From positions 23,542-87,541 of the forward strand of contig QKCJ01000036.1 of NCBI GenBank assembly GCA_003245715.1: DNA of 64,000 nt. The letters are read 5' to 3'. Positions 53,196-63,668 of the stretch are shown in pieces. Every line of letters starts with the position of its first letter. The stretch's first letter is position 1. The notes beneath the pieces are model-generated. The model made no database searches. It saw only the letters and a program-made list of their open reading frames with translations, and was not told where the DNA came from. Made by a program: the position numbers and the translations under genes. The stretch is from a bacterium. Its GTDB lineage: Bacteria; Planctomycetota; SZUA-567.

Positions 53196-53382
53196 TTCTG
53201 TTATCTAAAATTCACTAATGCGGTTTCATAACTCCTTGGTACGTAGGGTTAAGTGATCGACATGCCAATACGATCTTTTCAGAAGGAAATTTTCCCATTC
53301 TCAAGGCGAACGGAATATTTGTCATATTGATCAACTTAATATTGCTTTTTGTACAGATTTCGAAAAATAAGATTAATTTTTC

Positions 53383-53410
53383 TTGACAATGAACGTTTAT
53401 AGGGTAGTCT
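53383..53410 (+). promoter_or_regulatory. Promoter of the LacI-type gene
   Basis: TTGACA (53383-53388), 16 bp, TAGTCT (53405-53410). The operator starts at the next base. Confidence 0.6.
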
Positions 53411-53428
53411 ATCTGAAACGTTTCAGAT
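53411..53428. promoter_or_regulatory. LacI-type operator, perfect 18-bp palindrome
   Basis: ATCTGAAACGTTTCAGAT, with the central CG typical of LacI-family operators, covers the expected transcription start 10 bp before the regulator's ATG, fitting autorepression. Confidence 0.8.
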
Positions 53429-53437
53429 AGGGGATAT

Positions 53438-54448
53438 ATGACACTTAAAGATATAGCGAAGGCTTCCGGTTTTAGCGTCTCGACTGTTTCTACCATTTTA
53501 TCTGGTAAAGCCGAAACATTTGGTATTAAACCAGAAACTGTTGATATTGTTAAGAGAACAGCAGGCGAGTTAGGATATTGCCGCAATGATCTTGCAGCGC
53601 GTGTTAAATCAGGAAAATCAAATGTTCTTTCTCTGATATTGCCAGCTGAGGTTGGTAGTCATCTGTACAAAGCATTCTTAGAAGCGGCAGACATAGGAAT
53701 TAACAATGGCTATTATATACATCCAGTTGTTTTTAGAAGACAAGATAATTTTAAGGTTTTAATTGAGAACGTTGTTAGTCAAAGGCCAGCCGCTTTTTTT
53801 GCGGTCAATGATCTTAAAGATAATTTTGAGACTTTGCTTGAATATTCTAAAAAATATAAAATCCCTGTTGCTGAAATCGGTGACACTTCTACAAAAGTTG
53901 ATTTTTGTGTAATTTCTAATGAAAAAAAAGGAATAGAAGAAGCTGTTTCATGGATTAGAGACAATGGTCATAAAATGATAGGGTATGTCTCGGAAGATTT
54001 AGAATGTAAGTATGCGAAGAGAAGATATAAGTATTACCAGAACTTGTGCGCAAAATATCATATTAGCATAACACCTGAAAATTGTTTTCATGATAATACA
54101 GACTTATCAATTGATCGTTTGCAGAATTTCGTAAAATCTTTCAGGAGTGCCTCTGAAATGCCATCGGTGATAGCATGTAGTTCTGACTATCTTGCGATGA
54201 AGCTAATGATGATTTTACTGGAAGCAGGCTATTCAATTCCCTACGAGATATCAATTATTGGTTTTGACGGACTGGAAGTAACGGCGTATACTGTGCCAAA
54301 ACTTGCTACAATTGAACAGCAGTGGGGAGAATTAGCAAAATACTCAATAACTACGATGATTAATTTATTAAATGGTGAAAAAGTTAAGTTCAAACATGAA
54401 ATCGCCACCATATTTAAAAGTAACGAAAGTGTCATTCCTTTTTCCTAA
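53438..54448 (+). CDS. LacI family transcriptional regulator
   Basis: The 336-aa protein has the LacI headpiece at its extreme N terminus (MTLKDIAKASGFSVSTVSTIL, then hinge ELGYCRNDLAARVKSGKS) and a periplasmic-binding-like sensor domain (about residues 62-336) ending SIIGFDGLEVTAYTVPKLATIEQ. A GGGG run lies 6 bp before the ATG. A perfect operator palindrome overlaps its own promoter. It opens the AT-rich block and probably controls the downstream glycosidase-like genes; the effector is presumably a sugar but is not predictable. Confidence 0.94.
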   Translation: MTLKDIAKASGFSVSTVSTILSGKAETFGIKPETVDIVKRTAGELGYCRNDLAARVKSGKSNVLSLILPAEVGSHLYKAFLEAADIGINNGYYIHPVVFRRQDNFKVLIENVVSQRPAAFFAVNDLKDNFETLLEYSKKYKIPVAEIGDTSTKVDFCVISNEKKGIEEAVSWIRDNGHKMIGYVSEDLECKYAKRRYKYYQNLCAKYHISITPENCFHDNTDLSIDRLQNFVKSFRSASEMPSVIACSSDYLAMKLMMILLEAGYSIPYEISIIGFDGLEVTAYTVPKLATIEQQWGELAKYSITTMINLLNGEKVKFKHEIATIFKSNESVIPFS

Positions 54449-54523
54449 ATCCTAACTTATGCAGGTGTTGTCTGTAATATAATCACTTAAAATCATATTG
54501 AAATAATTTAAAAGGATTCTTTT

Positions 54524-56725
54524 ATGTCAAAAGAGTTAGAGGTCGCCATTAAAAGGTATAATGGCGCAATGTCATTGTTTATAAATGATGAATTGCAATC
54601 ATTTAATCATTTTAAAGTTAATGAAAAGAAAGATACAAAATTATCATTAGAAATTGTAAATGGCGAGATACCTGGTATTGCCAAAAATGGAATTAATCTA
54701 TGTTGGGTCCCGGTTTTTGTAAACTGGCTTGAACCGAATAATTATGACTTTGAAGACATGGATTTACGAATAAGGAATATTCTTGAACAATATGACAACA
54801 ATACGCCAGAGGGACAGCCTAAAGCTGCAGTCGTTGTGCGAATTCAAGCCGCATCATTTTTTCCTGATTGGTATATTGATAAGAATAAGGTGGATGGTGA
54901 ATTTACAAACAAGGTTAGATACAAAAATTACTGGGGTCCGTCTGAACCGGTAGAAATCAAACGCGAGGAAAAATGGTGCACAAAGAATCCTAATTATGGA
55001 GAACCTTATGCTGTTTCTCCTGGGGATAAATTCTGGGATACACATGCAATTGACTGCTTGAAAGCAACCATTGAGCATATACGAGAACAGGATTACCACG
55101 AACGTATCTTTGGTTACCTTCCATGTGCGTTATCAACAAATGAATGGTTCCTTCATTCAGATAGTCCAAATTCATGTTGTGATTTATCGGCACCAATGCA
55201 GCATCGATTTTTTGAGTATCTTCAAGAAAAAGGAATTGACTGCTCATACAACCCTGTTCCTACACCACATGAAATTTTTGATAAAAAGAACTTGTTTCTT
55301 GATAATATTGATGAAACAGATAAACGAGTCGAAGAGTTCTCAATATTCATAAACAAACGGATCGCAGAAATAATTATAAATTTTGCCAAAGTAATTAAAA
55401 GCTATTACAAAGATAAGAATAAACTTGTGGGTTGTTTTTATGGTTATTCATTTGAATTGGCGCCAATTTATAACTTATCGCAATGTGGACATATTGCCTT
55501 GCATCGTCTAATAAATTGTGATGAGATTGATTTCTTCTGCAGTCCATTACAATATCGATATCGTGCAGACATTAACCATTTAACATATTCTCAGGCAATG
55601 GGAGTATTTGCCGATTCAATGCAAATTCATAACAAATTGGCATTTGTTGAAGATGATCATGCGCCAGCCTTATCAAATTTATTTTCACGTTATGATTGTC
55701 GTGATAACTGGCATGACGAAATGTTTTTCAGAAGAAATTTTGCGGAACACACAACTCATGGGCAACATATGTGGTGGTTTAGTATCGGTAATCATTGGTT
55801 TAAAGATACTAAACGTCAGGAATTAATAGGTCAAATTCATAAGTTAGGGTTAAAAACGCAGGAACTTGATCGCTCGTCTGTAACTGAAGTTGCAGTTGTT
55901 TTGGATGAAAGAAGTATTTCAAGTGTAAGGCCGAATCCAGAATTCTTAAAATCATCTTTGTTGTCAAGCTATGCAGAAATATATCCGGCAGGTGCACCTT
56001 TTGATATTTTGGAATTCAATAGTTTATTCCATAATGAAAGCTGGAAAAAATACAAAGTCATCATTTTTATGAATCAATACAGGATTACCGATGATATTAT
56101 TCATAAGATTGATATGCTGAAGTGTGATAATCGCACGCTCGTTTTTTTAGGATCTGCTGGGTTGATCTACGACGATTCATGTGGCCAAAGAACAAAGTCT
56201 GCAGTCAATTCAACAAAATTGATAAATATGGATATGAAAGAATGTGGACGAAAACTCCAGAATTCATTATGGTTGGACCCAGAAAGAACAGATTATATTT
56301 ATCCCAAAGAAGATATCCGTTTTGGTGTAGCTAAGGACTATGAGGAGTTACTTTCTGTAGACGATAACTCAACACAAGCAATTGCTTATTGGTTTGATGG
56401 TTCGCCTGGAATGGCGCAAAAACAATTCGATGGATGGAAAAGCGTATTTATTGGCGGGGTAAATACTCCCGCGAAATTATGGCGCAAGATTTTTACAGAT
56501 GCGTCTGTACATTGTTATGCACAATGCGGTGATGCTTCGTATGCAAATGCATCTTTGGTAGCGTACTCTTCCTTTAGCTATGGCCATAAATTATTGTCAA
56601 TGCCATCACAAGAAAAATTAGAAGATATATTTTCAGGTGAAATTTTAACTACAGATTCAAATAATAATATTGACATAACAATGAAAAAACATGAAGTTAG
56701 AATATTCTATCGAAATATTGACTAA
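54524..56725 (+). CDS. GH42-like glycosidase-type protein
   Basis: The 733-aa product lacks a signal peptide. The layout resembles GH42-type beta-galactosidases: SFNHFKVNEKK at the start, NLCWVPVFVNWLEPNNYDFEDMD, a barrel with YLPCALSTNEWFLHSD and CFYGYSFELAPI (candidate catalytic Glu residues), LAFVEDDHAP, then a GATase-like trimerisation domain (KYKVIIFMNQYRITDDIIHKI). Identity beyond 'glycosidase-like' is not secure. AAAAGG lies before the ATG, 75 bp after lacI on the same strand. AT-rich codons. Confidence 0.7.
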   Translation: MSKELEVAIKRYNGAMSLFINDELQSFNHFKVNEKKDTKLSLEIVNGEIPGIAKNGINLCWVPVFVNWLEPNNYDFEDMDLRIRNILEQYDNNTPEGQPKAAVVVRIQAASFFPDWYIDKNKVDGEFTNKVRYKNYWGPSEPVEIKREEKWCTKNPNYGEPYAVSPGDKFWDTHAIDCLKATIEHIREQDYHERIFGYLPCALSTNEWFLHSDSPNSCCDLSAPMQHRFFEYLQEKGIDCSYNPVPTPHEIFDKKNLFLDNIDETDKRVEEFSIFINKRIAEIIINFAKVIKSYYKDKNKLVGCFYGYSFELAPIYNLSQCGHIALHRLINCDEIDFFCSPLQYRYRADINHLTYSQAMGVFADSMQIHNKLAFVEDDHAPALSNLFSRYDCRDNWHDEMFFRRNFAEHTTHGQHMWWFSIGNHWFKDTKRQELIGQIHKLGLKTQELDRSSVTEVAVVLDERSISSVRPNPEFLKSSLLSSYAEIYPAGAPFDILEFNSLFHNESWKKYKVIIFMNQYRITDDIIHKIDMLKCDNRTLVFLGSAGLIYDDSCGQRTKSAVNSTKLINMDMKECGRKLQNSLWLDPERTDYIYPKEDIRFGVAKDYEELLSVDDNSTQAIAYWFDGSPGMAQKQFDGWKSVFIGGVNTPAKLWRKIFTDASVHCYAQCGDASYANASLVAYSSFSYGHKLLSMPSQEKLEDIFSGEILTTDSNNNIDITMKKHEVRIFYRNID

Positions 56726-56770
56726 GGGTGACAACATAATTAATTGGTAAATTATAAAAGGCGTTTGATT

Positions 56771-57646
56771 ATGAATAGGAATAAGGCAAAATTTACAATG
56801 CCAATATCATTAAGTAGATTATATATATCAACGCCTAATACTTCTCGCTTAAATTTATTTCATATTTCTAAAGGTTATTCGAACAAGTTCAAGAAATATT
56901 TTTTGTGCAAATCCAGTGGTTTTACACTTATAGAAATGCTTGTCGTTATAGCCATTATTTCTATTCTTGCTTCGATGCTGGCCCCTTCTCTGATATCTTC
57001 AATGAATTCGGCACGATCTGTGCTGTGCATAAATAATCTGAAACAGATTAATGTTCTGATAATGAACTACACGGATGAAAATAATGGATTTTATTCTAGA
57101 GTAAGGGGTAGTGGAAATGCCAGTGTTTTTGAAAAAATGATGTGCACCTTAGATAATAATAATAAACCCGTACTCAATGAAAGTTATTGTAGTTCTTCAA
57201 ATATTAAAGTATTTGAGTGCCCTTCTGATAAAATAGAACGCAACGAAAATTTACAGAAAATTAGTTACGAGATGAATATTAATCTTTTAGCTCCTGTTGT
57301 TAATGCATGGTACATACCGTCTAAGATGCGAAACAGCTATCCTCGGGTAAATAAGATAATGAAAGCTGATTGTTCCCCTGTAAATTTCCATATAGCTACG
57401 GATTTTTGGAGGCCAGCAGGGTATTATAAACCGCATCAACAATGGGGAGAAAACGGCGCAACACGTCCTGTTAGCTATAATGGCATAACAAATGATTATC
57501 AGGTACATGGCGACGGTGGCAATATGTTATTCGGTGATGGACATGCCGGATTTATGTCAAACAGTGAATGCTTCTATGCTCAAACATTATTGAGTTCATC
57601 GTACCCAGAGCGAAGTTGGTACTATAATCTCTGGAATAAATTTTAA
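56771..57646 (+). CDS. H-X9-DG type pseudopilin with long leader
   Basis: The 291-aa product has the prepilin motif SGFTLIEMLVVIAIISILASMLAPS about 50 residues in, with the canonical Gly at -1, and H-GDGGNMLFG-DG near the end (H-X9-DG). The leader of about 50 basic residues is unusually long for this family (commonly 5-25); a later Met near residue 9 would not shorten it enough. AAAAGGCG precedes ATG 56771, 45 bp after the glycosidase-like gene. It pairs with the large exported protein immediately downstream. Confidence 0.85.
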   Translation: MNRNKAKFTMPISLSRLYISTPNTSRLNLFHISKGYSNKFKKYFLCKSSGFTLIEMLVVIAIISILASMLAPSLISSMNSARSVLCINNLKQINVLIMNYTDENNGFYSRVRGSGNASVFEKMMCTLDNNNKPVLNESYCSSSNIKVFECPSDKIERNENLQKISYEMNINLLAPVVNAWYIPSKMRNSYPRVNKIMKADCSPVNFHIATDFWRPAGYYKPHQQWGENGATRPVSYNGITNDYQVHGDGGNMLFGDGHAGFMSNSECFYAQTLLSSSYPERSWYYNLWNKF

Positions 57647-57710
57647 TCCTCACAAATTGAATCTTTGCATCATACCTTACTCAATATTTAAAATAATTCA
57701 GGAGTTGCTT

Positions 57711-60700
57711 ATGTTTCAACGCATTTTTACTTGTATTTGTTTACTAGCCGTAACAAATATCTTAGCCGATGATATTAACATTGACTTTTCAAAAAAAATA
57801 GACAACCAACAAATTTCATTTGATAAAAGCGGAGAGATCAAAAAAGGGATTTTGCAGTTTGTTCGGGGGGATAAAGCAAATTTTTCGTCAAAGGCATCAA
57901 TAAAATTGCCTGATATGGCCGCATACACAATTTGTTTTGATCTTAAAGTATATGATGCTGATACCACATTAAAATTACGTAGATTACTTTTCGAATTAAT
58001 ATCCAATAAACCTAAAACACAAGTATTGACTTTTTCTGATGGTAAGGGCTTTTTCGGCATTTATAAACATGAAAACAAAAATGTATTCTACAATCATTAT
58101 GGTGAAGATATAGATTTAATAAATTTTTCAGCAAATGCGAAGTGGTTGACAGTAAAGTTTGTTATAGATTATGATCATATTGATTTTTATTTTAATGAAA
58201 AACTTATTTATAGTAAAGATATTGAAGATGCCGGTAAATTCAAAGAGATTGCAATTAAAAATCAGGGGTATTCATTAGATATTAAAAACATTAATATTAT
58301 AGAGAATAAAAGTAAATTTACGCCTAATCAAGATATTACGTGGAAGTCAATTATAAACGACAATGTAACATTATCACAATATAAAGGCATTGAAATAATT
58401 GATGACACGCTAAAAACCCAAAAAAGTGGCAACTCAAATTTGCATATTAGTAGAGAATACTCAGAGCCGATAGACCTGAATATTTCACTAAATCCTATGA
58501 GCTATGACAAAGAAAAGAGTCGTTTAACAATAAGCATATTATCAAAGATAAGCGACAGTTGTTTGACTATTTTCAGTAAAGAAAATGGCACAGGTTTCTT
58601 TGTGCTTTTTCAGGAAAAAGGCGAAAAAAGATTTTATGACTTCTATAAACTTCCATTGCCTATTAATAACTGGATTGAGCTTCGTTTAATCATATCAAAT
58701 AAGCAAATAGAATTCTACGCCGACAAAAAAAATGTATGTACAAAGAAAATAGAAATGCTTCCAATTTCAGATATTAAATTATCTACAAAGGATTGTGAAA
58801 TATCAATTAAAGATTTGCACATAAAGATGACAAGTTTAAAAAAAAAAGTAACCGAAACCTATGACGCGGTTATTTATTCGAAGTTTAATGCTGAACGACC
58901 TGAAATTGTGTTTAGTTCGGGGAATAATTATACTTTTAAGGATAATGAGTTTATTTTAAAACAGGGTGTGGATGGACAAGCAATACAACCAAAAAATGAA
59001 ATCATACTTGAAGCAAAGAGTGCTTTTAAAAATAGTAATGGAAGCATTGAATTCTGGGGATCCATTAAAAATAGTCCGTGGAAACGAAATCTTTTTATTG
59101 CTGATAATGGCTTTGAAGATAATATAAAAATAGTTACTGGCTCATCAAAAATTCAAAGTTTTATCAAAAGAAGAGATAAACTCCCACAATATGTAATTAC
59201 TCTTGGCTTGGTGCCATGGAAAGGAGACAACGATTGGGCTCATATTGTTCTTACATGGAATCAAGATGATGTACGGCTATATGTCAACTCAATGCCTTAT
59301 TCCACTGTTCACTATGATAAATCGAATATTCCAAGCCTTACTAATCCAGATATTGATAGTATTAAAAGAATTCGATTGCAACCAGGAGTCGTATACGATA
59401 ACTTTCGTGTTTATACCAGAGCGTTATCTCCTTTAGAAGTTTATACTACATATCGAAAAATCATGCCGATTGATTTGGTTATGAAAAAACAAGTGTTTGA
59501 TGTTAACTGTGCAATACAACTTATATTAGATGCAGCTCCAGGCGGCTACTATATGCATCCAATGCCAATAAACTTTCCATATACATCTACGAACATTGAA
59601 TTAAGCTACACCTTGCAAAATGATAATGATGACAATATTGTTTTATCAACAGAACCTATCAATTATAATATTAACAAAGAAACTAAAATAGAAATACCCC
59701 AAGTACAACTTGGCGTTGGTAATTACACCCTATCAACTCTTATAAAATATAATAATCACCAATTTCGCAGGAGTTTCAAGGTTGATGTCTGTTCACCCTT
59801 TTATGATAAATCTGAATCTACTGTTAGCGACTATAAAAAATCCAAGTTACTTTATACTTGTGACAGGGATACCATAATACCTAAGTTGCTTGGAAGATAT
59901 AATGTTGTAAAAGGAAATGGATTTTCATACATAGAAGGTACCGGGGATAACTTTGGCAGGTTTGGTTTCGAAATTCCATTCCCTGATGATATAATGGGCA
60001 AACCCGTAATAATTGAGATTGACTGGCCAGACGACAAGCCTCGCATGGCTGGTCATTATATTTACAGGCCGTCCAAAGGTTATTGTGATCGCGATAGACT
60101 TCAACAGGGAATACAATCTGGATTGCAATATCCATTATCAAATAAGATTGTAACAACGAAATATATCTTTTGGCCAGGTTTCAATGATTATTTAATTGAA
60201 TTTAGAAATTTAGCAAAAAACCGGCCAGCTGCGTTTTCTGCTTTAAGAATATACTCAATCGAAGATGACCGCTTGCCAAAGCTAACCATTAATAAACCAG
60301 AAGGATTTATTGGGAGAAAATTTGGTAATCTTGATGAAGATCAGACATTCTATATGAATCTGAATCGGGATTATTACGACAACTTCCTAGCCAAGGCCAA
60401 AAAATACCCAAACTATGATACATTTGTATTTGACGAACTCGGTAAATACTTCTCCTACGTCGGTATGAATCTTTTTCAATACAATTTACTTAGATATTAT
60501 TATGTTTATTACATGATGGATACTGACATGTCACCGGGATTCCCACCTAAGAAAAACGGTGGACTAGATTATATGATTAAAACTTTAAAGGATAACGGAA
60601 TATATTTCAACTGTGGTATTAATATTTCATCAATTCCGGAAGTTGCACATTCAATCGTAACAGAACCAGATGCTATAAACCGTGGTTGGATTATGTTAGA

Positions 60701-62615
60701 CAAAACAGGGAAAAAAGATGGTGGTATGTTCGGATCACGATATCCTAATTATCCAACAAATCCCGAAGTGATACAATATTATATAAACCACATTAAACGA
60801 TTAGCAGAAGAGTTAAAAACACATGATAATGTGACTGGTTTTTCACTTTGGACGATTCCATGGAAAAATCTTTCTTGGGGATATGATGATTATAATGTAA
60901 ATCTATTTTCAAAGGAAACAGGGATATCTATACCTAAATCGAATATTTATGAATATTTGACGAAAGTTAAGAGAAAGCAATGGCTTGAGTGGCGGGCAAA
61001 AAAGACCACCAAACTAATTGAAAAAATTGCCAAGACATTACATTCAATTAATCCAAAATGGAACCTTATCATTTGCCCACAGGATCTAAAGGCCTTCCAA
61101 GACCCTTTAACAAAATTACTTATTGCGGATGTTAATTCTGCGGTGAAGAGATATAACAATTATTATGAGAATCTGTCTATTGATATTAAAGCTATTGAGA
61201 GAATACCAAATGTGTATTTTTCTCCAATGGTAATGCCAAGCAGAGACGTAGTAAATCTGTACAAATATAATAGGACGGAACCAATCAATGAATTGGTTTA
61301 TTCATACGAGGCAGATAATAAGCAGTATAGAACAAATGGCCGTAGCAGGAAAACAATTGGCATTTATCATGATTATATCGAAAGTATTGGGGTAAAGAAT
61401 CCATCGCCAACGTTATTGCCTGATAAATATTCATGTTTTTTTCAAGATACCGATGTTAAACCGTGGGGTAGATATTTTTTGAAAGAACTTGTATATCCAA
61501 TTGCATCTGCAGATGTATTAGAAATTTCATTCGGTGCTCAGCCAATTGGCTCCTTGGGGCGCGAGGAAGAGACTCGTGAATTTGCACAGGCATACAGAGC
61601 TCTTCCTGAAGCGTCTTTTACTGATGTCCCTGGAGTTGCGGATCCGGTAACAGTACGATATTTATATACCGATAAGGGAACTTACTTTTATATTGCCAGT
61701 ATGCTTTGCAGCCAATGTGATCTTAAATTGTCATTCGCAAAGCAACCGAAGCAGATTATTGATTTAAGCCAAAATGCGTCAACGCAAAATTTTAACATGA
61801 AAGCGTACCAGCTACGATCATTTTACATTCCTGGTGAAAAAACAGAAATTACTGGTGTAAAGGTTGAGATTCCTGAAAATGTTAAAAACTATTATCAAAG
61901 TCAATTAAAACTGTTTATTGACGCTGTTGATCGTACTATAACTGCTGGTGGGGATTTGCCTCAATCAACAAATATAATATTAAATAAATGTAAACAATTA
62001 GCAGAATCCACTCATTACGCAGAGTTACATCGATTACTTTTTTCTAAAGAAATACAGACTTTGATAAATAAAGCTAAAAATATTAGGTTCTTCAGTAAAG
62101 AAATTGAGATGATAGGCAAAGGGAATTTTGCAGTTAATTGCGGTAGTGATACATATTATTTATCGCAAACAGGAAAATTGTTTTTTCCAGATCAAATGTA
62201 TTCGGATGATAATAAGTATGGATTTATCGGGCAACACAAGACAACGCTTAGGGATAGTTCATCGGTAAGATATCCTGATGCTCAAGGTCTATTTGCAACC
62301 GAGGCGTGGGATATTGATGGATATAAGTTTAAAGTTCCTAATGGTAAATACAAATTAAAAATCTATATGCGGTATTCCTATGCTCCGAGATTTAATAAAA
62401 ATGAGCCGTTAAATTTCTCTGCAAAGATAAATAATAAATTCATATTTAAAGATTTGAATATTTTTGAAGAGATGAAAAAAGATATAAACAATCCACTTAT
62501 TCTTGAGTATCCAAACATTGAGGTTACAGATGGTTTTTTGCGGTTAGATTGTATAGCTAGTAAAGATTCCACTATTCGTCATCTAGTGGCAATTGAAGTA
62601 TTGAAAGAGGAATAA
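57711..62615 (+). CDS. Very large secreted LamG/glycosidase-like protein
   Basis: The 1634-aa precursor starts with a signal peptide (MFQRIFTCICLLAVTNILA). Residues about 20-390 contain two concanavalin-like regions; about 420-590 is a clear LamG-type domain (NGSIEFWGSIKNSPWKRNLF, WAHIVLTWNQDDVRLYVNS, VYDNFRVYTRALSPLEVYTTY). A middle beta part follows, and residues about 870-1260 look like a TIM barrel (YMIKTLKDNGIYFNCGINIS, GFSLWTIPWKN, SAVKRYNNYYENLSIDI). The end is a beta domain with a carbohydrate-binding look. AGGAG precedes ATG 57711. The catalytic residues are not identifiable, so enzymatic activity is inferred. Overlapped in operon with the CBM9-like gene 2 bp downstream. Confidence 0.75.
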   Translation: MFQRIFTCICLLAVTNILADDINIDFSKKIDNQQISFDKSGEIKKGILQFVRGDKANFSSKASIKLPDMAAYTICFDLKVYDADTTLKLRRLLFELISNKPKTQVLTFSDGKGFFGIYKHENKNVFYNHYGEDIDLINFSANAKWLTVKFVIDYDHIDFYFNEKLIYSKDIEDAGKFKEIAIKNQGYSLDIKNINIIENKSKFTPNQDITWKSIINDNVTLSQYKGIEIIDDTLKTQKSGNSNLHISREYSEPIDLNISLNPMSYDKEKSRLTISILSKISDSCLTIFSKENGTGFFVLFQEKGEKRFYDFYKLPLPINNWIELRLIISNKQIEFYADKKNVCTKKIEMLPISDIKLSTKDCEISIKDLHIKMTSLKKKVTETYDAVIYSKFNAERPEIVFSSGNNYTFKDNEFILKQGVDGQAIQPKNEIILEAKSAFKNSNGSIEFWGSIKNSPWKRNLFIADNGFEDNIKIVTGSSKIQSFIKRRDKLPQYVITLGLVPWKGDNDWAHIVLTWNQDDVRLYVNSMPYSTVHYDKSNIPSLTNPDIDSIKRIRLQPGVVYDNFRVYTRALSPLEVYTTYRKIMPIDLVMKKQVFDVNCAIQLILDAAPGGYYMHPMPINFPYTSTNIELSYTLQNDNDDNIVLSTEPINYNINKETKIEIPQVQLGVGNYTLSTLIKYNNHQFRRSFKVDVCSPFYDKSESTVSDYKKSKLLYTCDRDTIIPKLLGRYNVVKGNGFSYIEGTGDNFGRFGFEIPFPDDIMGKPVIIEIDWPDDKPRMAGHYIYRPSKGYCDRDRLQQGIQSGLQYPLSNKIVTTKYIFWPGFNDYLIEFRNLAKNRPAAFSALRIYSIEDDRLPKLTINKPEGFIGRKFGNLDEDQTFYMNLNRDYYDNFLAKAKKYPNYDTFVFDELGKYFSYVGMNLFQYNLLRYYYVYYMMDTDMSPGFPPKKNGGLDYMIKTLKDNGIYFNCGINISSIPEVAHSIVTEPDAINRGWIMLDKTGKKDGGMFGSRYPNYPTNPEVIQYYINHIKRLAEELKTHDNVTGFSLWTIPWKNLSWGYDDYNVNLFSKETGISIPKSNIYEYLTKVKRKQWLEWRAKKTTKLIEKIAKTLHSINPKWNLIICPQDLKAFQDPLTKLLIADVNSAVKRYNNYYENLSIDIKAIERIPNVYFSPMVMPSRDVVNLYKYNRTEPINELVYSYEADNKQYRTNGRSRKTIGIYHDYIESIGVKNPSPTLLPDKYSCFFQDTDVKPWGRYFLKELVYPIASADVLEISFGAQPIGSLGREEETREFAQAYRALPEASFTDVPGVADPVTVRYLYTDKGTYFYIASMLCSQCDLKLSFAKQPKQIIDLSQNASTQNFNMKAYQLRSFYIPGEKTEITGVKVEIPENVKNYYQSQLKLFIDAVDRTITAGGDLPQSTNIILNKCKQLAESTHYAELHRLLFSKEIQTLINKAKNIRFFSKEIEMIGKGNFAVNCGSDTYYLSQTGKLFFPDQMYSDDNKYGFIGQHKTTLRDSSSVRYPDAQGLFATEAWDIDGYKFKVPNGKYKLKIYMRYSYAPRFNKNEPLNFSAKINNKFIFKDLNIFEEMKKDINNPLILEYPNIEVTDGFLRLDCIASKDSTIRHLVAIEVLKEE

Positions 62616-62617
62616 AA

Positions 62618-63529
62618 ATGCATAATTTGATTAGAATACTTGTTTCAATTGTTATCTTCTTATCAGTAGTTAACTGTTACTCTGAAGAATACGATAATAT
62701 TTTTATGAAATTGCACGGGAAGTGGCATTCTGTTCCACAAAACAGTGCTGCTCGATATATGGCAAATCAAGTAGCGAACTTTCCTCCCCACAACTTGTTT
62801 CGTTTAAAATATCATATTGATCAAGATGGCAAATCTTTATGTGATACAAAGAAGCAGTTAGAGGAGCTAATTAAAAATATTGTTCTCGGTGAAAATTGGA
62901 AGGAATCTTTAAAACATATCAATTTGCCGAAAATTAATGACTTTACTCTTTCAGGTGACTTGTTAGATAAAACTTGGGAAAGTGCTTATAAATTTTCTGG
63001 TGAATATGACTTAAATTCTCCTAAGATAAACGATAAAAGGACAAAATGGAAAATAGCTTATAGTGATAAATATCTTTATTGTGGAGTACAATTTTACGAT
63101 TCAGAGGTGGTTCTTAAAGAGCCGGAGATTTGGACTGGTGATTCTTTAGAGTTTTTTATTTGTCCCGTTTTTAAAAACAAAGTATATCGAGAAATTGTGG
63201 CCAGACATGATGGTAAATCTTTTAATGCCCTACATGCGAATAACCGCTATGGAAGTTTTGTAACAATGGATATAACTTACCCAAAGGATATTTCTTTAGT
63301 TAAATGCAAAGGATCCAGAACTATCGATGGATACATAATTGAAATAAAAATCCCCTGGGTTCTTGTTCCTGAATACACTAAAGGAAACACACCATTATCA
63401 GGTGATCATATTAATTTTATGCTTGTAAGGACCAATTTACAAAAAAACAATTATACAATTACTTCAGTTGTACCTCTTTTGTATGGAGGGCATAATCTCT
63501 GGGGATATATTTCAGCAACATTACAGTAA
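62618..63529 (+). CDS. Secreted CBM9-like protein
   Basis: The 303-aa precursor has a signal peptide (MHNLIRILVSIVIFLSVVNC, possibly a lipoprotein-like Cys at 20). Residues about 105-300 match the CBM9-type fold: LSGDLLDKTWESAYKFSG, KWKIAYSDKYLYCGVQFYDSE, WTGDSLEFFICP, DGYIIEIKIPWVLVP, INFMLVRTNL. These domains bind sugars at the cell surface. AGAGG lies 7 bp before the ATG, right at the preceding stop, so the genes are coupled. Confidence 0.83.
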   Translation: MHNLIRILVSIVIFLSVVNCYSEEYDNIFMKLHGKWHSVPQNSAARYMANQVANFPPHNLFRLKYHIDQDGKSLCDTKKQLEELIKNIVLGENWKESLKHINLPKINDFTLSGDLLDKTWESAYKFSGEYDLNSPKINDKRTKWKIAYSDKYLYCGVQFYDSEVVLKEPEIWTGDSLEFFICPVFKNKVYREIVARHDGKSFNALHANNRYGSFVTMDITYPKDISLVKCKGSRTIDGYIIEIKIPWVLVPEYTKGNTPLSGDHINFMLVRTNLQKNNYTITSVVPLLYGGHNLWGYISATLQ

Positions 63530-63668
63530 TATATTTGTTCTATTGCTATCCATCAAATGAATTATCAACAATTAGAAGGCAATCAGCCAAGATACTGAGC
63601 GTTTATCAGATAACAACTAAAGTTTGATTCATAAGATTTTGTTAATATATCTATTAAGGAGATATTCT
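63530..63668. other. Spacer before the insertion sequence, nothing seen
   Basis: AT-rich DNA without ORF, repeat or terminator that I can support. Confidence 0.4.
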
